Source of the DNA: Prevotella sp.
Lineage (GTDB): Bacteria; Bacteroidota; Bacteroidia; Bacteroidales; Bacteroidaceae
Length of the DNA stretch: 46,618 bases
Assembly (NCBI GenBank): GCA_017474925.1
Contig: JAFVGN010000055.1
Span: forward strand, 1-46,618
Direction of reading: 5' to 3'
This document shows positions 1 to 8,474 of this stretch, piece after piece; positions within the stretch are counted from its first letter, which is position 1, and each line of letters starts with the position of its first letter. Below the pieces are notes generated by a model. The model was given only the letters and a program-made list of their open reading frames with translations. It was not told the DNA's origin and made no database searches. A program made the translations under genes and the position numbers.

Positions 1-209
1 ACATCACAGCAGAGCCCTGTCGCAATTTACATTGAAAACAGGGCATGAATGCTGCGTGTAAATGCAATCAATAGACAAGAATTGTTAAAATGCCTCACTT
101 TTAATCCAAAAAGTTTGGTTTTTAAAACAGTATCTGTCCCTATGATTTCGATTGATGCATGATGCAACAATTTCATCTGAATAATAACGGGAAATTCGAT
201 TTTTTTGCT
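1..209. other. Intergenic sequence, no gene seen
   Basis: AT-rich leader upstream of the pectate lyase gene. It contains a 7-bp inverted repeat (GCCCTGT at 14-20 and ACAGGGC at 38-44) without a following T-run on either strand, so I do not call it a terminator. A tiny CCAAA/TTTGG dyad at 106-118 is followed by five Ts but is too short to trust. No open frame here has protein-like composition. Confidence 0.5.
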
Positions 210-217
210 TATCTTTG
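210..217 (+). promoter_or_regulatory. Bacteroidota -7 box (TATCTTTG) for the PL10-CE8 gene
   Basis: TATCTTTG matches the TAnnTTTG -7 element of Bacteroidota primary-sigma promoters and lies 26 bp before the ATG. No TTTG -33 element is found at the expected 19-bp spacing, so only the -7 half is supported. Confidence 0.55.
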
Positions 218-243
218 TCGCGCTAAACTAAAACAAAGACTTT

Positions 244-2379
244 ATGAAAAGACTATTTACATGGATGTTGATGGCGGTTGTGCTGGTGATGACTGCCAAT
301 GCACAGCGCGGCCGATGGGGCAGGAACCTGCCCACACAGGAGGATGACGATTTCTACAAGACCGAAGAGGCACGACGTATCGGCGACCAGGTGTTGCTAT
401 ACCAACGAGTGACCGGTGGCTGGCCCAAGAATGTGAACATGAGCAAGCCGCTCAATGATGAAGAACGCAACCAAGTGATGAAAGATAAGGCGCGACGCGA
501 CGACTCGACGACGGACAACGGCGCTACTACCATGCAGATGAGGTATCTGGCCCGACTGTATCATGGCTGTGGGGACGTACGCTACTGTGATGCTTTCTGC
601 AAAGGGGTGGAATACTTGCTGAGCGGACAGTATGACAACGGCGGATGGCCCCAGTTCTGGCCTGAGATGCACGGCTACCAGAAACACATTACGTATAACG
701 ACGACGCGATGGTGAACACGATGAACCTTTTGCGTGACGTGGCTCAGCAGAAGGGATATTACAAGGGACTGGCAGACAAGGCGTTGCGCGAACGGTGCAT
801 GGGCGCTTTCAACAAGGGCGTAGAGTGCATGTTGGCTACGCAGATACGACTTGCTGACGGGCAACTGACAATATGGTGCCAGCAACACGACCGCGACACG
901 TATGCTCCTGCCGCTGCGCGCGCCTACGAGCTGCCCTCGTATTGCCCTATGGAGAGTGCCAGCATCGTCAAGCTGCTGATGGGACTGCCTGACCCTGACA
1001 AGCGGGTGAAGGAGGCTGTCAATGCGGCGATGGCTTGGTTTGACAAGTACAAGCTGACGGGACTGCGCATCGTGCGCCACGGACCTTGGGCCAGCATGGA
1101 CGGTGACACAAGGCTGGTGAACGACCCCAATGCCGAACCTATCTGGGGGCGCTATTATGACTTGAAGTACTGCGAACCCTACGTCTGCGACCGTGACGGA
1201 CTGCCACGACGCCGTCTGGAGGATATCGGCCATGAGCGGCGTAACGGCTATGCGTGGTTCAGCAACCGCCCTGTCGAGCTGTATCCCCTGTACGACAAGT
1301 GGGCAGACCAGTATGACTCGGAACACAAGGTGAACATCAGCCTGAAGACCAAGGGGGCCAACGAGAACGGACTGATAGAGATGGAACGCCTGCCCCAGAA
1401 GGACATGAAGGATTTCGACGCGGTGGTGAATGCTGGCGAGCGCATCCAAGAGGCGATAGAGAAGGCGCCGCTGAAGCCCGAACAGCCATATAGGATATTC
1501 ATCAGGAAGGGTACCTATCAGCAGAAGGTCATCATTGACCGCCCGAACATCGTGCTGGTGGGCGAGCAGCGTGACAGTACCGTCATCGTCCTGGCTGAGA
1601 CTGAGAAGACGCGCACCATCAAGGAATACAACGGACAGGAGGTGCATCATGGCGTGGTGGTGATACAGGAAGGCGCCGACGATTGTGTCATCAGCGGGCT
1701 GACCATCTACAACAACTACGGCACAGTAGTAGAGCCAGGCAACACGACTCACCAGATGGCTGTGTACGGAAGGGCTACGCGTACCATTATTATAAATAGC
1801 AACATCTGGGCAGACGGTAACGATGCTTTGTCGCTCTGGGCACGGGAGGGTGGTATGTACTATCATGCCGACCTCTTCCTGCGCTGCAAGGGAGTGGACT
1901 TCCTCTGTCCTCGAGGCTGGTGCTACGTCACCCGATGCCGCTTCTATGGCGACGGGCACGCCATCATCTGGCACGACGGACGGGGAGGCAAGGACCAGAA
2001 GCTGGTCATCACCAACTCTGAGTTCGACGCCGCCCGTCCTACGGAACTGGGACGCTATCATCACGACTCACAGTTCTATATTGCCAACTGCAAGATGTCG
2101 GCAAACATCATGGACAAGAATATAGAGCATGCCTACAAGGGACGTACGGCAGAGGAAATGGCCAAACAGGGCAAGGTGCTTGACCCGTGTCCGTGGGGAC
2201 AGCGGGTGTACTACTATGCAATCCGCAGGGAAGGAGGACATAGCGGCTGGCTGACAGATAACCTGAGGACGGCACCTGGAAGCCCGGAGTATCACACGTT
2301 GACGGCTAATTGGACTTTCGACGGGAAGTGGGATGCCGAAAAGCATATCCGTGACCTATGGTATGTGTTGGCCTATTAA
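244..2379 (+). CDS. Secreted pectate lyase (PL10) fused to a CE8-like pectinesterase domain
   Basis: This 711-residue secreted enzyme should depolymerise pectin. Residues 1-20 are a signal peptide ending in ANA. Residues about 22-355 are a PL10 pectate lyase: visible motifs are GGWPKN (58-63), YDNGGWPQF (130-138), ITYNDDAMV (149-157, probable calcium-binding acids), the block around WCQQHD (211-216) and RNGYAWF (333-339). Residues about 385-711 form a right-handed beta-helix resembling CE8 methylesterases (GTYQQKV at 423-429, QMAVYG at 504-509, VDFLCP at 551-556). The usual CE8 QDT motif reads ND (526-527) and no LGRPW motif is recognisable, so the second domain may have altered activity. A PL10-CE8 pairing would demethylate and cleave homogalacturonan in one polypeptide. 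The ATG is chosen because it starts the signal peptide and follows the -7 box. Confidence 0.9.
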   Translation: MKRLFTWMLMAVVLVMTANAQRGRWGRNLPTQEDDDFYKTEEARRIGDQVLLYQRVTGGWPKNVNMSKPLNDEERNQVMKDKARRDDSTTDNGATTMQMRYLARLYHGCGDVRYCDAFCKGVEYLLSGQYDNGGWPQFWPEMHGYQKHITYNDDAMVNTMNLLRDVAQQKGYYKGLADKALRERCMGAFNKGVECMLATQIRLADGQLTIWCQQHDRDTYAPAAARAYELPSYCPMESASIVKLLMGLPDPDKRVKEAVNAAMAWFDKYKLTGLRIVRHGPWASMDGDTRLVNDPNAEPIWGRYYDLKYCEPYVCDRDGLPRRRLEDIGHERRNGYAWFSNRPVELYPLYDKWADQYDSEHKVNISLKTKGANENGLIEMERLPQKDMKDFDAVVNAGERIQEAIEKAPLKPEQPYRIFIRKGTYQQKVIIDRPNIVLVGEQRDSTVIVLAETEKTRTIKEYNGQEVHHGVVVIQEGADDCVISGLTIYNNYGTVVEPGNTTHQMAVYGRATRTIIINSNIWADGNDALSLWAREGGMYYHADLFLRCKGVDFLCPRGWCYVTRCRFYGDGHAIIWHDGRGGKDQKLVITNSEFDAARPTELGRYHHDSQFYIANCKMSANIMDKNIEHAYKGRTAEEMAKQGKVLDPCPWGQRVYYYAIRREGGHSGWLTDNLRTAPGSPEYHTLTANWTFDGKWDAEKHIRDLWYVLAY

Positions 2380-2409
2380 GAATTGAATAAAAAGAAAAAC
2401 AGGTTTTCT

Positions 2410-2440
2410 TTTGTATTTCGCTCACTTATTCGTACCTTTG
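2410..2440 (+). promoter_or_regulatory. Promoter of the MerR-type regulator
   Basis: TTTG at 2410-2413, a 19-bp spacer, then TACCTTTG at 2433-2440, an exact match to the Bacteroidota consensus layout. The start codon is 49 bp further on. The -33 box overlaps the right arm of an A/T-only hairpin (2390-2412) lying just after the pectate lyase stop, which may be a weak terminator for that gene. Confidence 0.8.
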
Positions 2441-2489
2441 CAAACGGAACTCAGCAAAAAGAGTATAAATAATAGAGGCAATAGAGCGT

Positions 2490-2840
2490 ATGGCACTGAA
2501 TTTGGACAAGAATCTGAAGCGTTACTATAGTATCCGTGAGGTGGCGGAGATGTTTGGGCTCAACGAGAGTACGTTGCGCTATTGGGAACAGGAGTTCCCC
2601 TATCTGAAACCCAAGACCAGCGGGCCTGCCAAAATCAGGCAGTACCAGGAAAAGGATATCGAGCAGATACGCTTGATACATAATCTGGTGAAGGTCCGGG
2701 GATTCAAGCTGTCGGCTGCCAAGAAAATCATCAACTCCAACCGCGACGGGGCTGACCGCAGGGCGGAGGTGCTGACGATGCTGATAGACCTGCGTACGGA
2801 GCTGCAGGCGCTGAAAAAACAGATGGACTACCTGACGTAG
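2490..2840 (+). CDS. MerR-family DNA-binding transcriptional regulator
   Basis: This 116-residue protein is a compact MerR-type regulator. Residues about 11-80 carry the winged helix-turn-helix: YYSIREVAEMFGLNESTLRYWEQ gives the recognition helix, followed by the wing and the IRLIHNLVKVRGFKLSAAKKII segment typical of MerR helices. The C-terminal 30 residues are a short coiled coil (LTMLIDLRTELQALKKQMDYL), expected to dimerise. There is no cysteine-rich effector pocket or fused ligand domain, so the inducer cannot be inferred. Similar small MerR proteins are common single genes in Bacteroidota. It has its own consensus promoter. Its stop codon lies inside the stem of a terminator hairpin. A role in regulating the flanking pectin genes is possible only by proximity. 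Confidence 0.88.
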   Translation: MALNLDKNLKRYYSIREVAEMFGLNESTLRYWEQEFPYLKPKTSGPAKIRQYQEKDIEQIRLIHNLVKVRGFKLSAAKKIINSNRDGADRRAEVLTMLIDLRTELQALKKQMDYLT

Positions 2841-2855
2841 TCCATCTGCTGTTTT
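2812..2855. terminator. Bidirectional intrinsic terminator overlapping the merR stop codon
   Basis: An 11-bp perfect stem (AGATGGACTAC at 2821-2831, GTAGTCCATCT at 2837-2847) has a 5-nt loop. On the + strand it is followed by GCTGTTTTT. On the - strand it is followed by GTTTTTTC. It can therefore end the MerR transcript and, in the other direction, the transcript from the CE8/parAB side. The MerR stop codon (2838-2840) is within the stem. Confidence 0.75.
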
Positions 2856-2899
2856 TAATTCTTGTGGTGATGATTCTCACATCATCCATCATCCATCAT

Positions 2900-3943
2900 T
2901 CATTTGGGGTTCCAGTTGTCGTTGATGGTGAACACACGCTCCAGCGTTATTTGCTGAGCCTCCTTCTTGGTTAGCTGGCGGCTCCAGGGTACGCGCTGGT
3001 TGGTGGCGGCACCATCACCACGGTTTTCGAACTCCAGATAACGGGCGGTCTTGACGGCCTCAGGGCGCCATTGGTGCCAGCCCTCGGGACGAATCTGGCG
3101 GGGTAGGTCGCAGTGCATGAACAACGTATAGCCGTAATCGCGCCAGGGGCGGCCCAGGTAGACTTTGTCGGCACCCTCGGCACAGGTGATGCGGCACTCG
3201 TTGAAGATGTAGCCATAGGGAACGTCCTGCGGCGTAGAGGCGGCGGTGATGTAGGAGTTGATCTTGCAGAAGATGTCACAGTTCTCAAACCACGCCGTAG
3301 AAGGACCGAAGATGAAGTCGGTAGTTCCCTCGATGTAGCAGTCCTTGAAGTAGAGGCGTGTCTTGGCATTACCAGTATAGACGGTGTCCTGGTTGCCGAG
3401 GAAGCGACAGTTGACGAACGTCAGTCGGTCGCCTTGGGTATGCAGCGCCACAGCCTGTCCCAGTCGGGCGGCATTGTTCTCGACGGTGAGGTTCTTCAGC
3501 GTGATGCTCGACCCCTGAATGCTTAACGTGAAAGTACGAAAGGTACCTATCTTCTGGCGACCGTCCGTGGGTTTGATTTCTATGGCTACGGAACCAGGCC
3601 AGGAAGCCATAGCCATCGGCACGGTGATGTTGGCGTGGTCGTCCCAGGTGATGATGGTCTCGTCGCGGTCCTCACCACAAAGCTCGATGTTGGTGAGCCA
3701 TTGCGGGATGATAAGTTTCTCCTTATACGTACCTTTCTTAATATAGATGACCTTATGGTACTCCATAAAGGCACGGCAGACCTCGATGGCCTCACCGATG
3801 TTGCGAAACTCCCCAGTACCGTCGCGGCTTACCACCAGCGTGTCAGGGTTGTCGTAGGACGAAGCGGCGCGAACCTCTTGAAATGAAAACATTGAAAGGA
3901 ATGTGAGGAATGCGAGGCATGCCTTCATTTCCCATTTTTTCAT
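2900..3943 (-). CDS. Pectin methylesterase (CE8), secreted
   Basis: This carbohydrate esterase family 8 enzyme removes methyl esters from homogalacturonan, preparing it for lyases such as the PL10 enzyme encoded nearby. All catalytic signatures are present. Numbered from the upstream ATG at 4003 they are QAVAL (Q183), NQDTVY (Q205, D206), TDFIFG (D229) and LGRPW (R285, W287). The first ATG at 4003 lies inside an (ATGAA)n-like repeat that would add about 20 Met/Lys/Glu-rich residues. I prefer the ATG at 3943, which gives an ordinary signal peptide (hydrophobic ACLAFLTFLSMFSF, cleavage near VRA); the ATG at 3928 is another option. The gene starts soon after the rel/spoT stop (20 bp from its first possible ATG) and is probably co-transcribed with it. 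It ends at the bidirectional terminator. Confidence 0.9.
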   Translation of the reverse strand: MKKWEMKACLAFLTFLSMFSFQEVRAASSYDNPDTLVVSRDGTGEFRNIGEAIEVCRAFMEYHKVIYIKKGTYKEKLIIPQWLTNIELCGEDRDETIITWDDHANITVPMAMASWPGSVAIEIKPTDGRQKIGTFRTFTLSIQGSSITLKNLTVENNAARLGQAVALHTQGDRLTFVNCRFLGNQDTVYTGNAKTRLYFKDCYIEGTTDFIFGPSTAWFENCDIFCKINSYITAASTPQDVPYGYIFNECRITCAEGADKVYLGRPWRDYGYTLFMHCDLPRQIRPEGWHQWRPEAVKTARYLEFENRGDGAATNQRVPWSRQLTKKEAQQITLERVFTINDNWNPK

Positions 3944-4015
3944 TTCTTTCATTCTCATTTCTTTCATTTCATTCATTCCTTTCATTTCATTCATTTTTTT
4001 CATTTCATTTGGGCG
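3926..4015 (-). repeat. ATGAA-type simple repeat at the 5' end of the CE8 gene
   Basis: On the - strand this stretch is built almost only from ATGAA, ATGAAA and GAATGA units, giving about nine in-frame or near-frame ATGs between the rel/spoT stop and the CE8 signal peptide. It makes the true start ambiguous, and length changes could alter the reading frame of the longest version of the gene. Confidence 0.7.
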
Positions 4016-4023
4016 AAGCCCTA

Positions 4024-6291
4024 TTACATAATCTGTGTTACTTCCTGCAGACCATCCACTTCCTTCAGAGCATTCATGATGTCTCGGACATCGTCGCGGT
4101 CGTGGACTCGCAGTTCAATGCTGCCGTCGAAGACGCCCTCCTCGCTGTTGAAGGTTACCCGATGGATGTTGACACTCATCTGAGAGGTAATGATGCGTGA
4201 AACGTCCATCAGGATGCCCATGCGGTCGATGCCTTGCAGACGGATGGTAGCGTCGAAGAACAGCTGTTTGTGCATGTTCCACTTGGCATCGAGGATACGG
4301 TTGCCGAAACCGCTCTTCAGCTTGTCGGCCACTGGACATGCGCGTTTGTGGATTTCTATCTGGTGCTTGTTGTCAATATAGCCCAGGATGTCGTCACCAG
4401 GAATGGGATGACAGCAGTGCTTGAATTTGTACTGCCCAATATTGTCCTCGCTGATGTAGATGGGCTTCTTGCGGTTGAATTTCTCAGGAACGACAAAGAG
4501 CTCTTGTTGTTCGCCTGCTGTTGGTTTCTTCTTCCCACGACCCAAGAACGGTACCAGTTTACGCCAGCCTTTCTTGTCGTTGTCACTGCCCTTGCCGCTC
4601 AGTTCGTCCAGATCCTTCTCGCCCAGTAGGATGGTTTTGTCGCCCAGTCCTTGGAGAAAGAGCTCGCGGCGGCCAGTCTCATGGAACCGTGCCAGTTGGT
4701 CAATGACGTCGGGGCTGGTTTCAATATTGTTCTTCTTCAGGAATTCGTTGAGCAGTTTGTTGCCCTTCTTCTGAAGTTCGCGACTGTCGCGGCGCAAGAC
4801 GGCCTGGATTTTTGCCTTTGCCTTTGCGGTACTCACAAAGTTGATCCATGCAGGTTGTACGTGTTGTGCCTTGGATGTCAGAATCTCCACCTGGTCGCCA
4901 CTTTCCAGCTTGTGGCTGAGCGGCACCAGCTTGTGGTTGACCTTGGCGCCGATACAATGTGATCCCAGGAAGGTGTGGATGCTGAATGCAAAGTCAAGCG
5001 CGGTGCATCCTGCGGGCATAGTCTTGATTTCGCCCTTGGGAGTGAAGACGAAGATCTCAGAGGCGAAGAGGTTTAGCTTGATGGCATCCAGGAAGTCCAT
5101 TGCGTCAGGCTGGGGGTCGTCCAGGATTTCCTTGATGGTACGAAGCCAGTCGTTCAATTCGTTCTCGTCCTCGGTGTATTCGCTCTCTTCGCCCTCCTTG
5201 TATTTCCAGTGGGCGGCGAATCCCTGCTCAGCTATCTCGTCCATACGGTCGGAACGTATCTGTACCTCTATCCACCGGCCTTGTTTCGACATCAGCGTCA
5301 CATGCAGGGCCTGATAGCCGTTGGCCTTGGGATGGGACAGCCAGTCGCGCAGACGGTCTGGGTGACTCTTGTAGATTTTCGAGATAGCCACGTAGATGTT
5401 GAAGCACTCATTGATTTCCTCTTCACGTTTCTCTGGGGTGAAGATGATGCGAACGGCCAGAATATCGTATATCTCCTCGAAGGAGACATGCTTGTTCTGC
5501 ATCTTCGTCCAGATGGAATAGGGGGTCTTGACACGTTCCTTAATAGCATACTTGATGCCCATCTGATGGAGAGACTCCTCAATGGGGGCTGTAAACTGGT
5601 CGAACAGCTCGTGGCGTTTGACCTCGGTGCTTTTCAGCTTTTCCTTGATACTGTTGTACTCTTCCGGATGCTCGTACTGGAACGAGAGGTTCTCGAGCTC
5701 GGACTTGATCTTGTAAAGACCTAACCTGTTGGACAAAGGGGCATAGATGTAGAGCGTCTCGCCGGCAATCTTATACTGCTTGTTGGCAGGTTGTGAGGCC
5801 AGGGTGCGCATGTTGTGCAGGCGGTCGCATATTTTGATGAGGATGACGCGAATGTCCTCGCTCATGGTCAATAGCAGCTTCTTGAAATTCTCGGCCTGTG
5901 CTGAAGCCTGTTCTCCGAAAATGCCTCCACTAATCTTGGTCAGTCCGTCTACGATCTGGGCTATCTTGGGACCAAAAATGTTGGCCAGGTCTTCAGTAGT
6001 GTAGTCGGTGTCCTCCACGACGTCGTGAAGCAGGGCGGCACAGATGCTGGTAGAACCCAGACCAACCTCCTCACAGACTATTTGCGCCACAGCAATGGGG
6101 TGCATGATATACGGTTCGCCTGAGAGACGGCGGACTCCCTTATGGGCCTGCCGGGCAAAGTTAAAAGCTTTGGTAATGATATCTACCTTTTTGCGATGGC
6201 GCGAGGCCAAATAACTGTCCAGCAGTCGTTGGAAAGCGTCATTTACCAGTTTCTCGTCAGCATCTTCACGCATGGTTATGTCTTCATCCAT
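4024..6291 (-). CDS. rel: Bifunctional (p)ppGpp synthetase/hydrolase, RelA/SpoT family
   Basis: This 755-residue long RSH enzyme makes and degrades (p)ppGpp, the stringent-response alarmone, in the cytoplasm. Domain order is complete. An N-terminal HD hydrolase carries H64 and the HD pair 89-90 in LLHDVVEDT, plus the KICDRLHNMRTL motif. It is followed by the synthetase domain (YDILAVRII, HPKANGYQALHVTL, EVQIRSDRMDEIAEQGFAAHWKYK), a TGS domain (FTPKGEIKTMPAGCTALDFAFSIH), a helical/zinc-finger region (HCCHPIPGDDILGYI) and a C-terminal ACT domain. Because HD and synthetase residues are both retained, dual activity is expected. It starts 3 bp after the lytic transglycosylase stop, indicating an operon. 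The same parAB-DUF5683-transglycosylase-rel order is familiar from Bacteroidota chromosomes. Confidence 0.95.
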   Translation of the reverse strand: MDEDITMREDADEKLVNDAFQRLLDSYLASRHRKKVDIITKAFNFARQAHKGVRRLSGEPYIMHPIAVAQIVCEEVGLGSTSICAALLHDVVEDTDYTTEDLANIFGPKIAQIVDGLTKISGGIFGEQASAQAENFKKLLLTMSEDIRVILIKICDRLHNMRTLASQPANKQYKIAGETLYIYAPLSNRLGLYKIKSELENLSFQYEHPEEYNSIKEKLKSTEVKRHELFDQFTAPIEESLHQMGIKYAIKERVKTPYSIWTKMQNKHVSFEEIYDILAVRIIFTPEKREEEINECFNIYVAISKIYKSHPDRLRDWLSHPKANGYQALHVTLMSKQGRWIEVQIRSDRMDEIAEQGFAAHWKYKEGEESEYTEDENELNDWLRTIKEILDDPQPDAMDFLDAIKLNLFASEIFVFTPKGEIKTMPAGCTALDFAFSIHTFLGSHCIGAKVNHKLVPLSHKLESGDQVEILTSKAQHVQPAWINFVSTAKAKAKIQAVLRRDSRELQKKGNKLLNEFLKKNNIETSPDVIDQLARFHETGRRELFLQGLGDKTILLGEKDLDELSGKGSDNDKKGWRKLVPFLGRGKKKPTAGEQQELFVVPEKFNRKKPIYISEDNIGQYKFKHCCHPIPGDDILGYIDNKHQIEIHKRACPVADKLKSGFGNRILDAKWNMHKQLFFDATIRLQGIDRMGILMDVSRIITSQMSVNIHRVTFNSEEGVFDGSIELRVHDRDDVRDIMNALKEVDGLQEVTQIM

Positions 6292-6294
6292 AGC

Positions 6295-7626
6295 TTATCT
6301 CCTTTTCCTTTTTTTCGTTGACTTGCGCTTCTTTGTCGTCTTGGCCTTTGTCTTCTTGGCCTTTGTCTTCTTGGTCGCACGGGACTTGCGCGACACTTTG
6401 GTACGTTTGCTATAGCGTCCTTTCTTGCCACGAGCGTAGCGTTTGCTCTTATGATAATAGGTGGGGACGTCGTCCTTGACTGCTACTTCCAGACGGTTGC
6501 TCAACAGTTCGGTGGCTTTGTAGTTGTATACAGAGTCCTCAAGGTCGATAAACTTGCTGATCTCTGTCTGTGGCAGTCGAAGCGGTGACGGCGCAGTAGC
6601 TCCAGGCACAACATCACGGCGGTACATGGGATTGAGCGAGCGCAGCAGGTCGATGTTGATGCCAACCACCTCGGCAACTTGCTCCAAATGAACGTTGCGG
6701 CTAAGCATGATGGTGTCCGACTTGGACGGAAGACGGGTGGCCATAGGACAGATGTTGTGCAGCGAATAATAGGTCATGATATAGTTGGCTGCAATGAAGG
6801 CCGGAACATAGCCACGCGTTTCCTTGGGAAGATAGGGATAGATCTGCCAGTAGTCCTTGACGTTGATCAGCGAATCCTTATTGGCAGCCTGTGCACGGTG
6901 AATGGCCTTGTTGATGTTCTCAGGTCCACAGTTGTAGGCTGCGATGACCAGATTCCAGTCGCCAAAAATCTTGTAGAGGTCACTCAGGTAGCGGGCTGCT
7001 GCGAGTGATGCTTTCTGGGGATCGCGACGCTCGTCTAATAATGAGTTGACGTTCAGACCGTATTGCCGGCCAGTTGTCAGCATAAACTGCCACAGTCCAG
7101 TGGCCCCAACACGGCTGACAGCATTCGGATTCAAAGCCGACTCAATGATGGGCAAATACTTTAGCTCTAACGGCAATTGGTATATTTCAAGCGCTTCCTC
7201 GAAAATGGGCATGTAGAAGTTGGAGGCTCCCAACATGTAACTGATGGAATGGCGCAGGCGACCACTATAGCGGTCAATAAACTTTTGCACTACTTCGTTG
7301 TAGGGCATTTCCATGACGCATGGCATACGGCTCAGACGTTCAATATATTCCTCCTTTGAGTAGGTGGGATTGACGTCTGGCATGTTGCAGTCGCTGTCAT
7401 CGCTCAGATAGGTCTTCGCCATGTACAGGTTTAATAGCGAGTCCAAGTCGAAAGTCATAGCCTCAGGAAACTCGATGATTTCCTCGTTTCCTTTCTGGTC
7501 GGTTACTACAATCTCGTCTTCGTCGTCTTCTGTTTCATCTTCTGTTACCTCTACCTGAGCCTGCATGGCAATAGGTAAAAAGAGAAGTATATAGAATAGC
7601 AGTATACTCTTTACAGCCTTGCTCAT
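6295..7626 (-). CDS. MltD-like lytic transglycosylase with a basic C-terminal tail
   Basis: This periplasmic enzyme is predicted to cleave peptidoglycan glycan strands. It has an N-terminal signal peptide (ILLFYILLFLPIAMQA), an acidic stretch, then a GH23-type SLT domain. The catalytic glutamate is in LPIIESALNPNAVS, followed by GATGLWQFM and AAYNCGPENI. After it comes a degraded LysM-like region (LSRNVHLEQVAEVVGINIDLLRSLNP), and the last about 55 residues are almost entirely Lys/Arg/Thr/Ser, which may bind polyanionic wall or nucleic acid. I chose the ATG at 7626 because it gives a normal-length signal peptide and follows an A-rich stretch; an ATG at 7653 would add nine residues. It is followed after 3 bp by rel. 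Confidence 0.9.
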   Translation of the reverse strand: MSKAVKSILLFYILLFLPIAMQAQVEVTEDETEDDEDEIVVTDQKGNEEIIEFPEAMTFDLDSLLNLYMAKTYLSDDSDCNMPDVNPTYSKEEYIERLSRMPCVMEMPYNEVVQKFIDRYSGRLRHSISYMLGASNFYMPIFEEALEIYQLPLELKYLPIIESALNPNAVSRVGATGLWQFMLTTGRQYGLNVNSLLDERRDPQKASLAAARYLSDLYKIFGDWNLVIAAYNCGPENINKAIHRAQAANKDSLINVKDYWQIYPYLPKETRGYVPAFIAANYIMTYYSLHNICPMATRLPSKSDTIMLSRNVHLEQVAEVVGINIDLLRSLNPMYRRDVVPGATAPSPLRLPQTEISKFIDLEDSVYNYKATELLSNRLEVAVKDDVPTYYHKSKRYARGKKGRYSKRTKVSRKSRATKKTKAKKTKAKTTKKRKSTKKRKRR

Positions 7627-7695
7627 TCGTTCTATTTTTTTGCTATGTATCATGATTCTTAAATGTTATTTCGTATAGTAGTCTTAGGTGCCAAG

Positions 7696-8442
7696 TCAGA
7701 AGTTCAGCTTACAGCTTAGTCCCAGCGACTGGGAGTCCAGCAGGCTTCCCCCTCCGTGGTTGGGTATGATGGTAGGCTCGACCTTGAGACTCAAGTCTTT
7801 GGAGATGTCGAATACAGAGAGCTCTGCGTCTACGTATGCATCGATGACGGAGATGGCATACACGCCCAGCATGACGAAAAAGCTCATGTCGCGCCAACGG
7901 CGATACTTGTCCTTACGAGTTCTGAAGATTTCCTTGTAACGGTCTTCGTTGTCTGGTGTAATGGTACGTCCCAGATGTAGGAACTTATTGTAGGAGGCCG
8001 TCGCAGGATCGTCATCCATGATGTCCAGATAGGCCTGAGAATAGTCTTTGTACATCATGTTATTCCAGGTCAGGGCATAGATGCAGCCCATGAAACCGCC
8101 ATATATGATGGGTAGCTTCCAGAATTTACGATTGTATATCTGACCAGCCCCAGGTATTACCAATGCGAGCCACAAGGCACGTTGTGGATTGGGCTTCCAC
8201 GTGTTCCAGTCACGTTTTTCCTTTTTCCTGCCCTTTTTCCTTAAGACCACCGACGTAGAGTCGTCGGCTGTTGCCAAAGAGTCTCCAGAAAGGATTTTGG
8301 CATCAGCAGCAGTCAAGGTGTCTCCCAACAAGATTCTGGCATCGGCTTTGGCCACAGAGTCCATCACAGCCAGATCTTCCTGCTGAGCCAAGCATGTTAA
8401 TGGTAACAAGGCAAAAAGGTAAAACAGTAAACCCTTTTTCAT
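7696..8442 (-). CDS. DUF5683 domain membrane protein
   Basis: This 248-residue protein has a signal peptide (LLFYLFALLPLTCLA, cleavage near AQQ) and a polar spacer with two repeats of the form D-(A)-K/R-I-L-x-GD-(T)-L-x-x-AD. A DUF5683 region follows, beginning near WNTWKPNPQRALWLALVIPGAGQIYNRKFWKLPIIYGGF. Two or three hydrophobic segments suggest an envelope membrane protein. DUF5683 proteins regularly sit after parB in Bacteroidota; their biochemical function is not known to me. The gene is 32 bp after parB and about 70 bp before the transglycosylase, so it belongs to the parAB operon. Confidence 0.82.
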   Translation of the reverse strand: MKKGLLFYLFALLPLTCLAQQEDLAVMDSVAKADARILLGDTLTAADAKILSGDSLATADDSTSVVLRKKGRKKEKRDWNTWKPNPQRALWLALVIPGAGQIYNRKFWKLPIIYGGFMGCIYALTWNNMMYKDYSQAYLDIMDDDPATASYNKFLHLGRTITPDNEDRYKEIFRTRKDKYRRWRDMSFFVMLGVYAISVIDAYVDAELSVFDISKDLSLKVEPTIIPNHGGGSLLDSQSLGLSCKLNF

Positions 8443-8474
8443 ATCTTACTATGACTTTTTCCCTTATTACTCAC

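Noticed and set aside
14-44. Inverted repeat GCCCTGT/ACAGGGC as a terminator
   Set aside because: No T-run on either side and no gene visible to its left.
397-2064. Long minus-strand open frame opposite the pectate lyase
   Set aside because: Shadow of a GC-rich gene: no motifs, repetitive Val/Leu/His composition and no promoter; the + strand is clearly PL10-CE8.
4012-4022. GGGCTTCGCCC hairpin after rel as a terminator
   Set aside because: A 4-bp stem followed by AAATGAAATG rather than a T-run; the CE8 gene is more likely co-transcribed.
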